A DNA stretch of 64,000 nt from Lentzea sp. NBRC 102530 (GTDB lineage: Bacteria; Actinomycetota; Actinomycetes; Mycobacteriales; Pseudonocardiaceae): assembly GCF_030269365.1 (NCBI RefSeq), contig NZ_BSTF01000014.1:179647-243646 (forward strand), read 5' to 3'. The translations under genes were made by a program, and so were the position numbers. Below are positions 31,369 to 39,132 of this stretch, in pieces. Under the pieces are notes generated by a model, which was not told the origin of the DNA, searched no databases, and was given only the letters and a program-made list of their open reading frames with translations. Position 1 is the stretch's first letter, and each line of letters begins with the position of its first letter.

Positions 31369-31734
31369 ATGCCGCCAGGGGGACGCAGCGGGGCCGACGC
31401 CTCGCCGCCGGCCGCGCACCAGCTGAACGTGGAGCCGGAGGCGATCCCCGCGTTGCGCAACACGTTCTCGGCCGCGCTGATCAAGCTGGACAAGCAGATC
31501 GAGATGGCGATCACCGAGTTCCGCGTGCGGCCGTGGGCGGGCGACCCGGTCAGCGCCGAGGCGGCCGAGAAGTTCAACGACCGCTCGATCTCGGACGGCG
31601 ACTCGGCCCTGCAGGCGTTGCTGAACTACCAGCGACAGCTCAAGACCGCGATGGACAACCTCAACCAGATCGAGCGGCAGTACAACGTGGTCGAGGGCGA
31701 CAACACCGGCATGATGAACAAGAGCGGGTGCTGA
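31369..31734 (+). CDS. PE-like ESX-associated helical protein
   Basis: 121 residues, mostly helical (VEPEAIPALRNTFSAALIKL, DGDSALQALLNYQRQLKTAM). No signal peptide. ATG at 31369 with GGAGG 7 nt upstream. It ends 1 bp before the PPE-like gene and is predicted to be its small helical partner, in the manner of PE-PPE pairs. Assignment is by context, length and helicity; no PE motif is obvious. Confidence 0.65.
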   Translation: MPPGGRSGADASPPAAHQLNVEPEAIPALRNTFSAALIKLDKQIEMAITEFRVRPWAGDPVSAEAAEKFNDRSISDGDSALQALLNYQRQLKTAMDNLNQIERQYNVVEGDNTGMMNKSGC

Positions 31735-31735
31735 C

Positions 31736-32941
31736 ATGGCCGACCACCGCTGGCAGGGCTACAGCCACAAAGAGCTGTACGAACGCATCCACTCCGGTCC
31801 GGGTGCCGCCGCCTCCTTCGCGTCGATGCAGCGCTGGGAAGGCGTCTCGGCGGCGTTGACGGAGATCAACGACGACCTGCACAAGGGCATCACGCTCTCC
31901 GGCGCGAAGTGGGAGGGCAAGGCCGCCGAGATGGCGCAGTCGGGCCTCAACCCCGTCGCCGCCTGGGCCGACAGCGCCCGCAGCGGCGCCGACGTCATGC
32001 GCGTCTCGGCCGAACTGCAGGCCGGGTACGTCGCGAAGGCCCGCGCCGACATGCCGAAGCCGGTCACCGTGACCGCCGAGCAGCCCGGCGCCCTGGTCAC
32101 CGGCATCACCCACCTCTTCGGCGGGCAGACCGACCACGAGAAGCAGGAGGCGGCCCAGGACGCCGCCGAGCGCCGCGCCCGTGAGGTCATGTCCACCTAC
32201 GCGTCGTCCACGACGGCGAACACCTCGACGCTCGGCCAGTTCACCCAGCCCCCGCAGCTGCAGATCAGCGGCACCGGCGTCGCGCACGGCGGCGGAGCCC
32301 AGATCGGCACGGCGGCGGTCTGGGGCGTCGGCCCGAACGGCACCGGCCCCGGCGGCACGCGAGGCCGCACCACCACCGGCACCCGCGGCACGGCGGCAGC
32401 ACCGCCGCCCCGCCCCGGCTCGGGCGCGCCGGGCTCCACGACCCGCACCTCGGGCACGGGCACCTCGGCGCCGGCCGCCAAGGGCACCCACACCTCGACC
32501 TCGTCGGCCGGCACGGGCGGTCCGGGCAGCACCGGCACCGCGGGCATCGGCGTCCCCGGCCAGCGCACCTCCAGCCGTCCGGGCTCCCAGAACCCCGAGG
32601 GCGGCCCGAAGCAGATGGAGGAGGGCGCGACCGCGGCCTCCAGCGCCGCGGCGGCCGGCACCGTGATGAACGCCGGCCACGCGGCAGGCGTCTCGGGCGC
32701 GGCGGGCTCGGCCATGGGCCCGACGGGCACGGTGGGTGCCCAGAACAACAACGACCAGGTCCACCGGCGCGCCGTGCCGATGCCCCAGTCCTTCGACCCG
32801 TTCGGCGGCATGGGCCCGCGCAAGGGCGAGGACGAAGAGGACCTGGAGCACAAGGCCGCCGACTACCTGCGCGAACGCGACGACATCTACGGCGTGGGCA
32901 GCTACTCGCTGCCCGTCATCGGGGAGAGCACGACCGACTGA
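31736..32941 (+). CDS. PPE-family-like protein
   Basis: 401 residues. The helical N-terminal domain (~1-150) resembles the PPE fold: GYSHKELYERIHSGPGAAAS, then LTLSGAKWEGKAAEM-like helix context with the WEG turn. The middle (~180-330) is a Gly/Thr/Ala/Pro low-complexity region. The C-terminus RERDDIYGVGSYSLPVIGE matches the conserved tail of actinobacterial PPE-like proteins. A probable type VII substrate; overlaps the EspG-like gene by one base (TGATG). Confidence 0.8.
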   Translation: MADHRWQGYSHKELYERIHSGPGAAASFASMQRWEGVSAALTEINDDLHKGITLSGAKWEGKAAEMAQSGLNPVAAWADSARSGADVMRVSAELQAGYVAKARADMPKPVTVTAEQPGALVTGITHLFGGQTDHEKQEAAQDAAERRAREVMSTYASSTTANTSTLGQFTQPPQLQISGTGVAHGGGAQIGTAAVWGVGPNGTGPGGTRGRTTTGTRGTAAAPPPRPGSGAPGSTTRTSGTGTSAPAAKGTHTSTSSAGTGGPGSTGTAGIGVPGQRTSSRPGSQNPEGGPKQMEEGATAASSAAAAGTVMNAGHAAGVSGAAGSAMGPTGTVGAQNNNDQVHRRAVPMPQSFDPFGGMGPRKGEDEEDLEHKAADYLRERDDIYGVGSYSLPVIGESTTD

Positions 32942-33750
32942 TGACTCTGTTCGGCTTGGACGTCGGGACGAGCGACACGCGCGACCCGGTGATCATCTCC
33001 ACGCTGGAGTTCGACGTCCTCTGGGACCACCTGGGCCTGGAGACGATGCCGCTCGTCCTCAAGGTCCCCTCACCGGGCAAGACCCACGAGGAACGGCGCA
33101 CCATCGAGGACCAGGTCTGGCGCCAGCTGGGAGCGAGGGGCCTGGGAGGCCCCCGCTCCCTGGACCCGACCCTCGAGGACCTCCTGCACGTCCTCAACCG
33201 CCCGCAACAGGAGATCGACGCCCGCATCTGGCTGGACGAACGCAGCCTCCGCCTCCTGGCCTGCGGCAAGGGCCAGGCAGGCGTCCTCGCCGTCCTCGAC
33301 GGCACCCAGCTGATCCTGCGCCCGGCAGAAGCCGACGGCCTCCCCCGCGAGGCCCTCACGGCCCTCCCGACGGCACCGGCGGGCGAGGGCCACTCGATCA
33401 CCCTGCCGTCCGCAGACCTGGACGCGGCCGCAGCCGCGGCCACCACCCCGGAAGACCTCGAAACGGGCCTCCAGGGCCTCCTCCGGGGCAACGACGCCCA
33501 CACCCTGGCCGAGATGGTCCGCGACGCGACCAACAGGGGCCAGTTCGGAGCAGCGGCCCGGGACAAGTGGGGCAAGCGCAACCGCCCGGACCGCGTGGTC
33601 GCCTTCTACGACACGCCGAAGGGCCGCTACCTCCAGATGAGGCGCGCGACCGAGGGGCAGCCACCGTGGTCGACCATCACGCCGGTCGACTACCGCCGCC
33701 TGCACCACCACCTGACCGAACTGCTGGCGGAGGCCACGGGTACCGCCTGA
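32941..33750 (+). CDS. ESX secretion-associated chaperone, EspG family
   Basis: 269 residues. EspG-like pattern: ISTLEFDVLWDHLGLETMP at the N-terminus, DARIWLDERSLRLLACGKG, and the C-terminal RVVAFYDTPKGRYLQMRR with VDYRRLHHHLTELL. EspG proteins bind cognate PE-PPE pairs in the cytosol and keep them soluble for export. The adjacent PPE-like protein is the obvious client. No EccB/C/D or mycosin gene is present in the window. Confidence 0.87.
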   Translation: MTLFGLDVGTSDTRDPVIISTLEFDVLWDHLGLETMPLVLKVPSPGKTHEERRTIEDQVWRQLGARGLGGPRSLDPTLEDLLHVLNRPQQEIDARIWLDERSLRLLACGKGQAGVLAVLDGTQLILRPAEADGLPREALTALPTAPAGEGHSITLPSADLDAAAAAATTPEDLETGLQGLLRGNDAHTLAEMVRDATNRGQFGAAARDKWGKRNRPDRVVAFYDTPKGRYLQMRRATEGQPPWSTITPVDYRRLHHHLTELLAEATGTA

Positions 33751-33848
33751 CCAGGGTGACAGGCCAGGCGGCAGAGCGGTGAGTTCAGACGAGGTGTCCG
33801 TAGCTCTCAGCTGAAGGACAACGCCCGCCGCGCTACCACTCGTGGCTC

Positions 33849-33872
33849 GGCCGGGCGCTTTTCAGCCCGGCC
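33849..33872. terminator. Hairpin between EspG-like and GGCT-like genes
   Basis: GGCCGGGC-8 nt-GCCCGGCC with TTTT in the loop, in the 172-bp convergent gap. Likely a bidirectional terminator. Confidence 0.6.
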
Positions 33873-33922
33873 TCTCCGGTCCGACCAGCGCCTCGCAAGG
33901 GCCCCGAAGTCGAGGACAGGCC

Positions 33923-34372
33923 TCAGGGCCCGATCCCGGTGCACGGCCGGGTCCGCAGGTCGTTCACGTAGTCGTCCGGCGCCCCGGCGGCTTCGGCCGC
34001 ATCAGCCACCACCCCGATGTACCGAGCAGACGGCAACCCACCCTCGTACGCGTCCAGCACGTAGAGCCAGGCCACCACAGACCCCTCCAGGGTCTGCACC
34101 CGCAACCGGATCTTCTTGTAGAGCCCGAGCGCGCCCTCCCACCGGTCGAGCCGCGACTCATCGCGCGGCGACACGTCGTAGAGCACGCAGAACGTCTGCT
34201 GGTCCGGCTCCTCCACGATGGTCGCGAGGGCACCTTCCCAGCCCAGGTCCTCGCCACCGAACGTCAGACGCCAACCGACGAGCCAGCCGGTCCCCGCGAG
34301 CGGGGAGTACGGGGCTCGCTCCATCATCTGGTTCGGATCCATGTTCGACCCGTACGCGGCATAGAGCGGCAC
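33923..34372 (-). CDS. Gamma-glutamylcyclotransferase-like (GGCT/AIG2 fold) protein
   Basis: 149 residues. Opens with VPLYAAYGSNMDPNQMMERAP, the YGSN glycine-loop signature of the GGCT fold, then LVGWRLTFGG and the conserved LDRWEGALGLYKK with the catalytic Glu (DRWEG). Enzymes of this fold release 5-oxoproline from gamma-glutamyl compounds; the substrate here is unproven. GTG 34372 has TACGCT 7 nt upstream; longer in-frame starts lack support. Confidence 0.83.
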   Translation of the reverse strand: MPLYAAYGSNMDPNQMMERAPYSPLAGTGWLVGWRLTFGGEDLGWEGALATIVEEPDQQTFCVLYDVSPRDESRLDRWEGALGLYKKIRLRVQTLEGSVVAWLYVLDAYEGGLPSARYIGVVADAAEAAGAPDDYVNDLRTRPCTGIGP

Positions 34373-34379
34373 GTCCGAC

Positions 34380-34385
34380 AGCGTA
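34380..34385 (-). promoter_or_regulatory. -10 hexamer TACGCT, GGCT-like gene
   Basis: TACGCT with 7 nt to the GTG at 34372. Confidence 0.5.
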
Positions 34386-34481
34386 GCGACCCAACGATCA
34401 GCTTTCGGTACTGACGACACGGTCGATTCGGTCAACGCGTACGGTTGACCCGCCCAACAAGCCCGTGGAAGGGAACTGATC

Positions 34482-35885
34482 GTGACCCGCATCGTCATCA
34501 TCGGCGGCGGACCCGCAGGTTACGAAGCAGCCCTGGTCGCGGCGCAGCACGGCGCCGACGTGACCGTGGTCGAGAACGACGGGGCCGGTGGCGCGTGCGT
34601 GCTGTACGACTGCGTGCCGTCCAAGACGTTCATCGCTTCGGCGGGGGCGCGCAGTGCCTTCCGCAACGCCGGTGAGCTGGGGATTCAGACTCACAACGAG
34701 CTCGCGACCGTGGACCTCCCCGTCGTACACGGACGGGTGAAGGGGCTTGCGCTCGCGCAGTCCGCGGACGTCCGGGCGCGCCTCCAGCGGGAGGGCGTGC
34801 GGCTCATCAACGGGCTCGCGAAGTTCGTCGACGACTCGCGCGGACTCGCCCAGCACCAGGTCGTGGCGACGGCCGCGGACGGGACCGAGGAGGTCCTGAA
34901 CGCGGATGTGGTGCTCATCGCAACCGGCGCCACCCCGCGCGTGTTGCAGGGCGCCGAGCCCGACGGCAAGCGGATCCTCACCTGGCGGCAGATCTACGAC
35001 CTGCCTGAGCTGCCCGAACACCTCGCGGTGATCGGGTCCGGCGTCACCGGTGTCGAGTTCGCCAGCGCGTACACCGAGATGGGCGTGAAGGTGACGATGG
35101 TCTCCAGCCGGGACCGGGTCCTGCCGCACGAGGACGCCGACGCGGCCGTCGTGCTGGAGGACGTGTTCGCCGAGCGCGGCACGGCCGTCGTCAAGCACGC
35201 GCGGGCCGACCGGGTCGAGAACACCGGCGACGGCGTCCTGATCCACCTGGAAGACGGTCGCACGATCGAGGCGTCGCACGCCCTGATGACGGTCGGGTCG
35301 GTGCCCAACACGAGTGACATCGGTCTCGAAAAGATCGGCATCGAGCTCGGGCGTGGCGGCTACATCCCCGTCGACCGGGTCAGCCGCACGAACGTGAGCG
35401 GCGTCTACGCCGCCGGCGACTGCACCGGTGTGCTGTTGCTCGCCTCGGTCGCCGCCATGCAGGGGCGCATCGCGATGTGGCACGCGCTCGGCGAGGGCGT
35501 CAGCCCGATCAAGCTCAAGACCGTCGCCGCGAACGTCTTCACCAACCCGGAGATCGCGAGCGTCGGCATCAGCCAGCAGGCGATCGACTCGGGCGAGGTG
35601 CCCGCGCGCACGATCATGCTGCCGCTCGCCACGAACCCCCGCTCCAAGATGGAGGGGTTGCGCCGCGGTTTCGTGAAGCTCTTCTGCCGTCCGGCGACCG
35701 GCGTGGTCATCGGCGGTGTCGTCGTGGCGCCGAACGCGTCCGAGCTCATCCTGCCGATCGCGCTCGCCGTGCAGAACCAGCTGACGGTCGAGCACCTCGC
35801 GACGACGTTCTCGGTGTACCCGTCGCTGTCCGGCTCGATCACCGAGGCCGGCCGCCAGCTCATGCGGCACGACGACCTCGACTGA
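34482..35885 (+). CDS. lpdA: NAD(P)H-quinone dehydrogenase LpdA (dihydrolipoamide dehydrogenase-like flavoprotein)
   Basis: 467 residues. FAD-binding IIGGGPAGYEAAL at the N-terminus; disulfide redox pair C39-x4-C44 in GGACVLYDCVPSK; NAD-binding GSGVTGVEFASAYTEMG (~185); second FAD motif VYAAGDCTGV; C-terminal interface domain. It lacks the C-terminal HxxxxE catalytic pair of true lipoamide dehydrogenases (HLATTFSVYPSLSGSITEA instead), as in mycobacterial LpdA (Rv3303c), a quinone reductase. GTG at 34482 with GAAGGGAA upstream. Near the glycerol genes, as in mycobacteria. Confidence 0.91.
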   Translation: MTRIVIIGGGPAGYEAALVAAQHGADVTVVENDGAGGACVLYDCVPSKTFIASAGARSAFRNAGELGIQTHNELATVDLPVVHGRVKGLALAQSADVRARLQREGVRLINGLAKFVDDSRGLAQHQVVATAADGTEEVLNADVVLIATGATPRVLQGAEPDGKRILTWRQIYDLPELPEHLAVIGSGVTGVEFASAYTEMGVKVTMVSSRDRVLPHEDADAAVVLEDVFAERGTAVVKHARADRVENTGDGVLIHLEDGRTIEASHALMTVGSVPNTSDIGLEKIGIELGRGGYIPVDRVSRTNVSGVYAAGDCTGVLLLASVAAMQGRIAMWHALGEGVSPIKLKTVAANVFTNPEIASVGISQQAIDSGEVPARTIMLPLATNPRSKMEGLRRGFVKLFCRPATGVVIGGVVVAPNASELILPIALAVQNQLTVEHLATTFSVYPSLSGSITEAGRQLMRHDDLD

Positions 35886-35960
35886 GTGGTCGATGATCAC
35901 ATTTCGACCCCGCCTCGATTGGACGCGCAACTGACCAACGGGTTGTGCGTCAATGGGTCT

Positions 35961-36497
35961 GTGGGGACTCGTGTCTTGATCGCGGTGCTGTGTGTGGCAC
36001 TGGCCACAGCCTGCTCGCAGGCGCCCGCACCGAAGCCGTCGGCGGCGACGAGCGAAAGCGCTCCGCCGCCGGTGGTGTCACCGCTCGGCGACTCCGATCC
36101 GATGGAACTCCGGATCGAGCGCATCGGCGTGCGGTCGTCGCTCGTGGCGCTCGGCCTCGACCCTCAGGGCGTCGTGCAGATGCCGCCCGCCAACGAGGGC
36201 ATGCAGGCCGGCTGGTACCAGGCACAACCGCAGCAGTGGATCATCGTGGGCCGGATCGAGAGCAACAAGGCCAGAGGTGTCTTCTTCAGACTGAACGACC
36301 TCGGCGAGGGCGACCTGCTCGAAGTGTCCAAGAAGGACGGTTCGGTCGCCCGCTTCACGGTCACGCGCACGGAGAGGATCATCCGCGACGACTTCTTCGC
36401 GGAGGCCGTGGCACGCGACGCGGACGAGCCGGGGTTGCGGCTGATCACGTGCGGCACCCGCGACAACGTGATCGTGCACGCAACCCCAGCCACGTAG
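35961..36497 (+). CDS. Class F sortase-like lipoprotein lacking the catalytic His
   Basis: 178 residues from GTG 35961. Lipoprotein-type signal (VLIAVLCVALATAC, Cys 18-19), Ser/Pro linker, then a sortase domain from ~48: MELRIERIGVRSSLVALGLD, GWYQAQPQQW, FRLNDLGEGDLLEV, LRLITCGTRDNVIVHA. The catalytic Cys (TCG) and Arg (TRDN) are kept. The usual GHVDS carrying the catalytic His reads GRIESN (codon CGG). The enzyme is therefore probably inactive or reprogrammed. Start chosen at the signal peptide; longer in-frame starts exist. Confidence 0.82.
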   Translation: MGTRVLIAVLCVALATACSQAPAPKPSAATSESAPPPVVSPLGDSDPMELRIERIGVRSSLVALGLDPQGVVQMPPANEGMQAGWYQAQPQQWIIVGRIESNKARGVFFRLNDLGEGDLLEVSKKDGSVARFTVTRTERIIRDDFFAEAVARDADEPGLRLITCGTRDNVIVHATPAT

Positions 36498-36504
36498 AAC
36501 TTGT

Positions 36505-36608
36505 GCGAGTTCGCGTCGGTCGTCCGGTCACCCGCTCGTGCCGAGATCGGCGGAGCCCATTTCGGTGCGAGCGAGTCGGCCGGACGACCGACTTCAAGGC
36601 GAACTCGC
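36505..36608. repeat. Large imperfect inverted repeat between sortase-like gene and glpK
   Basis: Arms 36505-36527 and 36580-36608: GCGAGTTCGC plus GTCGGTCGTCCGG pair perfectly with the right arm apart from a 6-nt bulge (TTCAAG). A second inner arm (CGCTCG..CCGA against TCGG..CGAGCG) extends the pairing. The whole folds into one ~104-nt hairpin between convergent genes: terminator, structured RNA or remnant of a small mobile element. Confidence 0.6.
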
Positions 36609-36636
36609 CGCCGTCTGCGGAGCAGCGGCCGGATAC

Positions 36637-38145
36637 TCAGTCCTCGACCCAGTCGAAGGTCTTCGACACGGCCTTCTTCCAGTTCGCGTACTCGGAAGCA
36701 CGCCGGGAATCGTCCATCTGCGGCTCCCACTGCTTGTCCTGCGCCCAGTTGTCGCGGATGTCGTCCTCGGTCTTCCAGAACCCGACCGCGAGCCCGGCCG
36801 CGTAGGCAGCGCCCAGAGCGGTCGTCTCGTTCACGACCGGCCGGATCACCGGCACGCCCAGGATGTCCGCCTGGAACTGCATCAACAGCTCGTTCACGAC
36901 CATGCCGCCGTCGACCTTCAACGCCGTCAGGTCGACGCCCGAGTCCGCGTTCATCGCGTCGAGCACCTCCCGCGTCTGGAACGCCGTCGCCTCCAGCACG
37001 GCCCGCGCCAGGTGGCCCTTGTTGACGAACCGGGTCAGCCCGACGATCGCGCCGCGGGCGTCGGAACGCCAGTAGGGCGCGAAGAGGCCGGAGAACGCCG
37101 GCACGAAGTACGCGCCGCCGTTGTCCTCGACGGACCGGGCGTGCTCCTCGATCTCGGCCGCGGACCCGATCATGCCGAGGTTGTCCCGCAGCCACTGCAC
37201 CAGCGAGCCGGTGACCGCGATCGAGCCTTCCAGCGCGTACACCGGGGCCGCGTCACCGATCTTGTAGCAGATCGTGGTGAGCAGGCCGTTCTCGCTCATC
37301 ACCTTCTCGGTGCCGGTGTTGAGCAGCATGAAGTTGCCGGTGCCGTAGGTGTTCTTGGCCTCGCCGGGCGAGAGGCAGGCCTGGCCGAACGTCGCCGCCT
37401 GCTGGTCGCCGAGGATGCCCGCGATCGGCACGCCGGCGAGCGCGCCGCGTTCGCGCACCTGGCCGTAGACCTCGGAGGACGACTTGATCTCCGGCAGCAT
37501 CGACATCGGAATGCCCATGTCGGCGGCGATCGAGGAGTCCCACTGCAGCGTGTCGAGGTCCATCAGCATGGTGCGCGAGGCGTTCGTCGGGTCGGTGACG
37601 TGCACGCCGCCGTTCGTCCCGCCGGTCATGTTCCACAGCACCCACGTGTCCATGTTGCCGAACAGCAGGTCACCGGCCTCGGCACGCTCACGCGCGCCCT
37701 CCACGTTGTCGAGGATCCAGCGCACCTTGGGGCCGGAGAAGTAGGTCGCCAGCGGCAGGCCGACCTTGGCCCGGTAGCGCTCCTGGCCGCCGCCCAGCGC
37801 ACCCAGCTCGGCGACGATCTTGTCCGTGCGGGTGTCCTGCCACACGATGGCGTTGTAGACGGGCTCGCCGGTGTTCTTGTCCCACACCACGGCCGTTTCG
37901 CGCTGGTTGGTGATGCCCACCGCGACGATGTCCGAAGTGGACAGATCGGCCTTCGCCAGCGCACCGGCGGCGACCTGGCGGGTGTTCTGCCAGACCTCCT
38001 TCGGGTCGTGCTCGACCCATCCCGCGCGCGGGAAGATCTGCTCGTGCTCCTTCTGGTCGACCGACACCACCCGCCCGGAGTGGTCGAAGATCATGCACCG
38101 GGTCGACGTGGTGCCCTGGTCGATCGCGGCCACGTACTGGGTCAT
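36637..38145 (-). CDS. glpK: Glycerol kinase
   Basis: 502 residues; phosphorylates glycerol to sn-glycerol 3-phosphate. FGGY family: AAIDQGTTSTRCMIFDHSG at the N-terminus (ATP phosphate loop), ERTMLM-type DPTNASRTMLMDL, GILGDQQAATFGQACLSPGEAKNTYGTGNFML, and KVDGGMVVNELLMQFQADIL. Start ATG at 38145; the 19 codons upstream are not family-like. Lies 13 bp downstream of glpF in one operon. Confidence 0.97.
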   Translation of the reverse strand: MTQYVAAIDQGTTSTRCMIFDHSGRVVSVDQKEHEQIFPRAGWVEHDPKEVWQNTRQVAAGALAKADLSTSDIVAVGITNQRETAVVWDKNTGEPVYNAIVWQDTRTDKIVAELGALGGGQERYRAKVGLPLATYFSGPKVRWILDNVEGARERAEAGDLLFGNMDTWVLWNMTGGTNGGVHVTDPTNASRTMLMDLDTLQWDSSIAADMGIPMSMLPEIKSSSEVYGQVRERGALAGVPIAGILGDQQAATFGQACLSPGEAKNTYGTGNFMLLNTGTEKVMSENGLLTTICYKIGDAAPVYALEGSIAVTGSLVQWLRDNLGMIGSAAEIEEHARSVEDNGGAYFVPAFSGLFAPYWRSDARGAIVGLTRFVNKGHLARAVLEATAFQTREVLDAMNADSGVDLTALKVDGGMVVNELLMQFQADILGVPVIRPVVNETTALGAAYAAGLAVGFWKTEDDIRDNWAQDKQWEPQMDDSRRASEYANWKKAVSKTFDWVED

Positions 38146-38158
38146 GCGAGAAGTCCTT

Positions 38159-38902
38159 TCAGACCGGGAGAACCAGGAAGAGCAACGCGGCGAGCGCGCC
38201 ACCCAGGAGAGGGCCGGCGACCGGGATCCACGAGTAGCCCCAGTTCGCGTTGCCCTTGTTGCGGATCGGCATCAGGAACGCGTAGGCGATGCGCGGACCG
38301 AGGTCGCGCGCCGGGTTGATGGCGTAGCCCGTCGGGCCACCGAGCGACGTACCGATGACCAGCACGACGAACGCGACACCCGCGTACCCGAGCGCCGAGT
38401 TCCCGAACTGCGGCACGCCGTCCACCGACTCCTTGGCTCCCGGCGACAACAGGATCCAGAGGACCAGCACGAACGTGCCGATGACCTCGGAGACGAGGTT
38501 CCACGGCACGCTCGGCACGGTCGGGCCGGTGGAGAAGATGCCGAGCGTGTTCTGCGGTTCGTCGTGCGTGTCGAACTGCATCTTGTAGGTGGCCCAGCAG
38601 AGCATCGCGCCGATGATGGCGCCGACCATCTGCCCGAGGACGTAGAAGGGAACGTCGGCCCACGGCGTCTTGTCGGCGATGGCGAGGCCGAAGGTGACGG
38701 CGGGGTTGAGGTGCGCCCCGCTCGGGTTGGCGATGCTGGCGCCGGCGAAGACCGCGAAGGCCCAGCCGACGTTGACGAACAGGAAGCCCGTGCTGTTGCC
38801 GAGGGTGTCCTTGAGCACCTGGTTGGCGACGACACCGGTGCCCAGGAGGATGAGGACCGCTGTCCCCAGCATCTCCCAGACGAAGATCGAGCCTGCGCTC
38901 AT
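38159..38902 (-). CDS. glpF: Glycerol uptake facilitator (aquaglyceroporin)
   Basis: 247 residues, MIP fold with six transmembrane helices and both half-helix motifs: SGAHLNPAVTF (first NPA) and GYAINPARDLGPR (second NPA, with the following Asp typical of glycerol facilitators). Start ATG at 38902 with GGAGGTCGACG before it. First gene of glpF-glpK. Confidence 0.96.
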   Translation of the reverse strand: MSAGSIFVWEMLGTAVLILLGTGVVANQVLKDTLGNSTGFLFVNVGWAFAVFAGASIANPSGAHLNPAVTFGLAIADKTPWADVPFYVLGQMVGAIIGAMLCWATYKMQFDTHDEPQNTLGIFSTGPTVPSVPWNLVSEVIGTFVLVLWILLSPGAKESVDGVPQFGNSALGYAGVAFVVLVIGTSLGGPTGYAINPARDLGPRIAYAFLMPIRNKGNANWGYSWIPVAGPLLGGALAALLFLVLPV

Positions 38903-39132
38903 CGTCGACCTCCACTCGTTTGCGGCCAGGTGGGCGCGCAAACCCGAGGTCAGGGCCGCGCCGCCCGCCTTCAACGTGCTCGGACGCTATCCCCGAGCTG
39001 ATCACTTGTCTACGCCGTCCACCTGCACTCAGGCCGATTGTGGGCCTAAGGGACCTAGGCCGCGCGCCCGTGGGCGAAGCGCGGTTCGTGCAGGTAACGT
39101 GATCCGCGAGTCGTCACAGGGAGGCGCCTGTC
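38903..39132. other. Divergent control region glpFK / glpD (230 bp)
   Basis: No gene seen. Contains GGCCTA-7 nt-TAGGCC (39045-39063 area) as the only clear dyad and the glpD ribosome-binding site GGGAGG. No regulator gene flanks it, so the controlling factor is encoded elsewhere. Confidence 0.35.

Noticed and set aside
39040..39065. glp operator
   Set aside because: GGCCTA/TAGGCC is short and within GC-rich sequence where such dyads are frequent; mentioned only as the sole dyad of the region.
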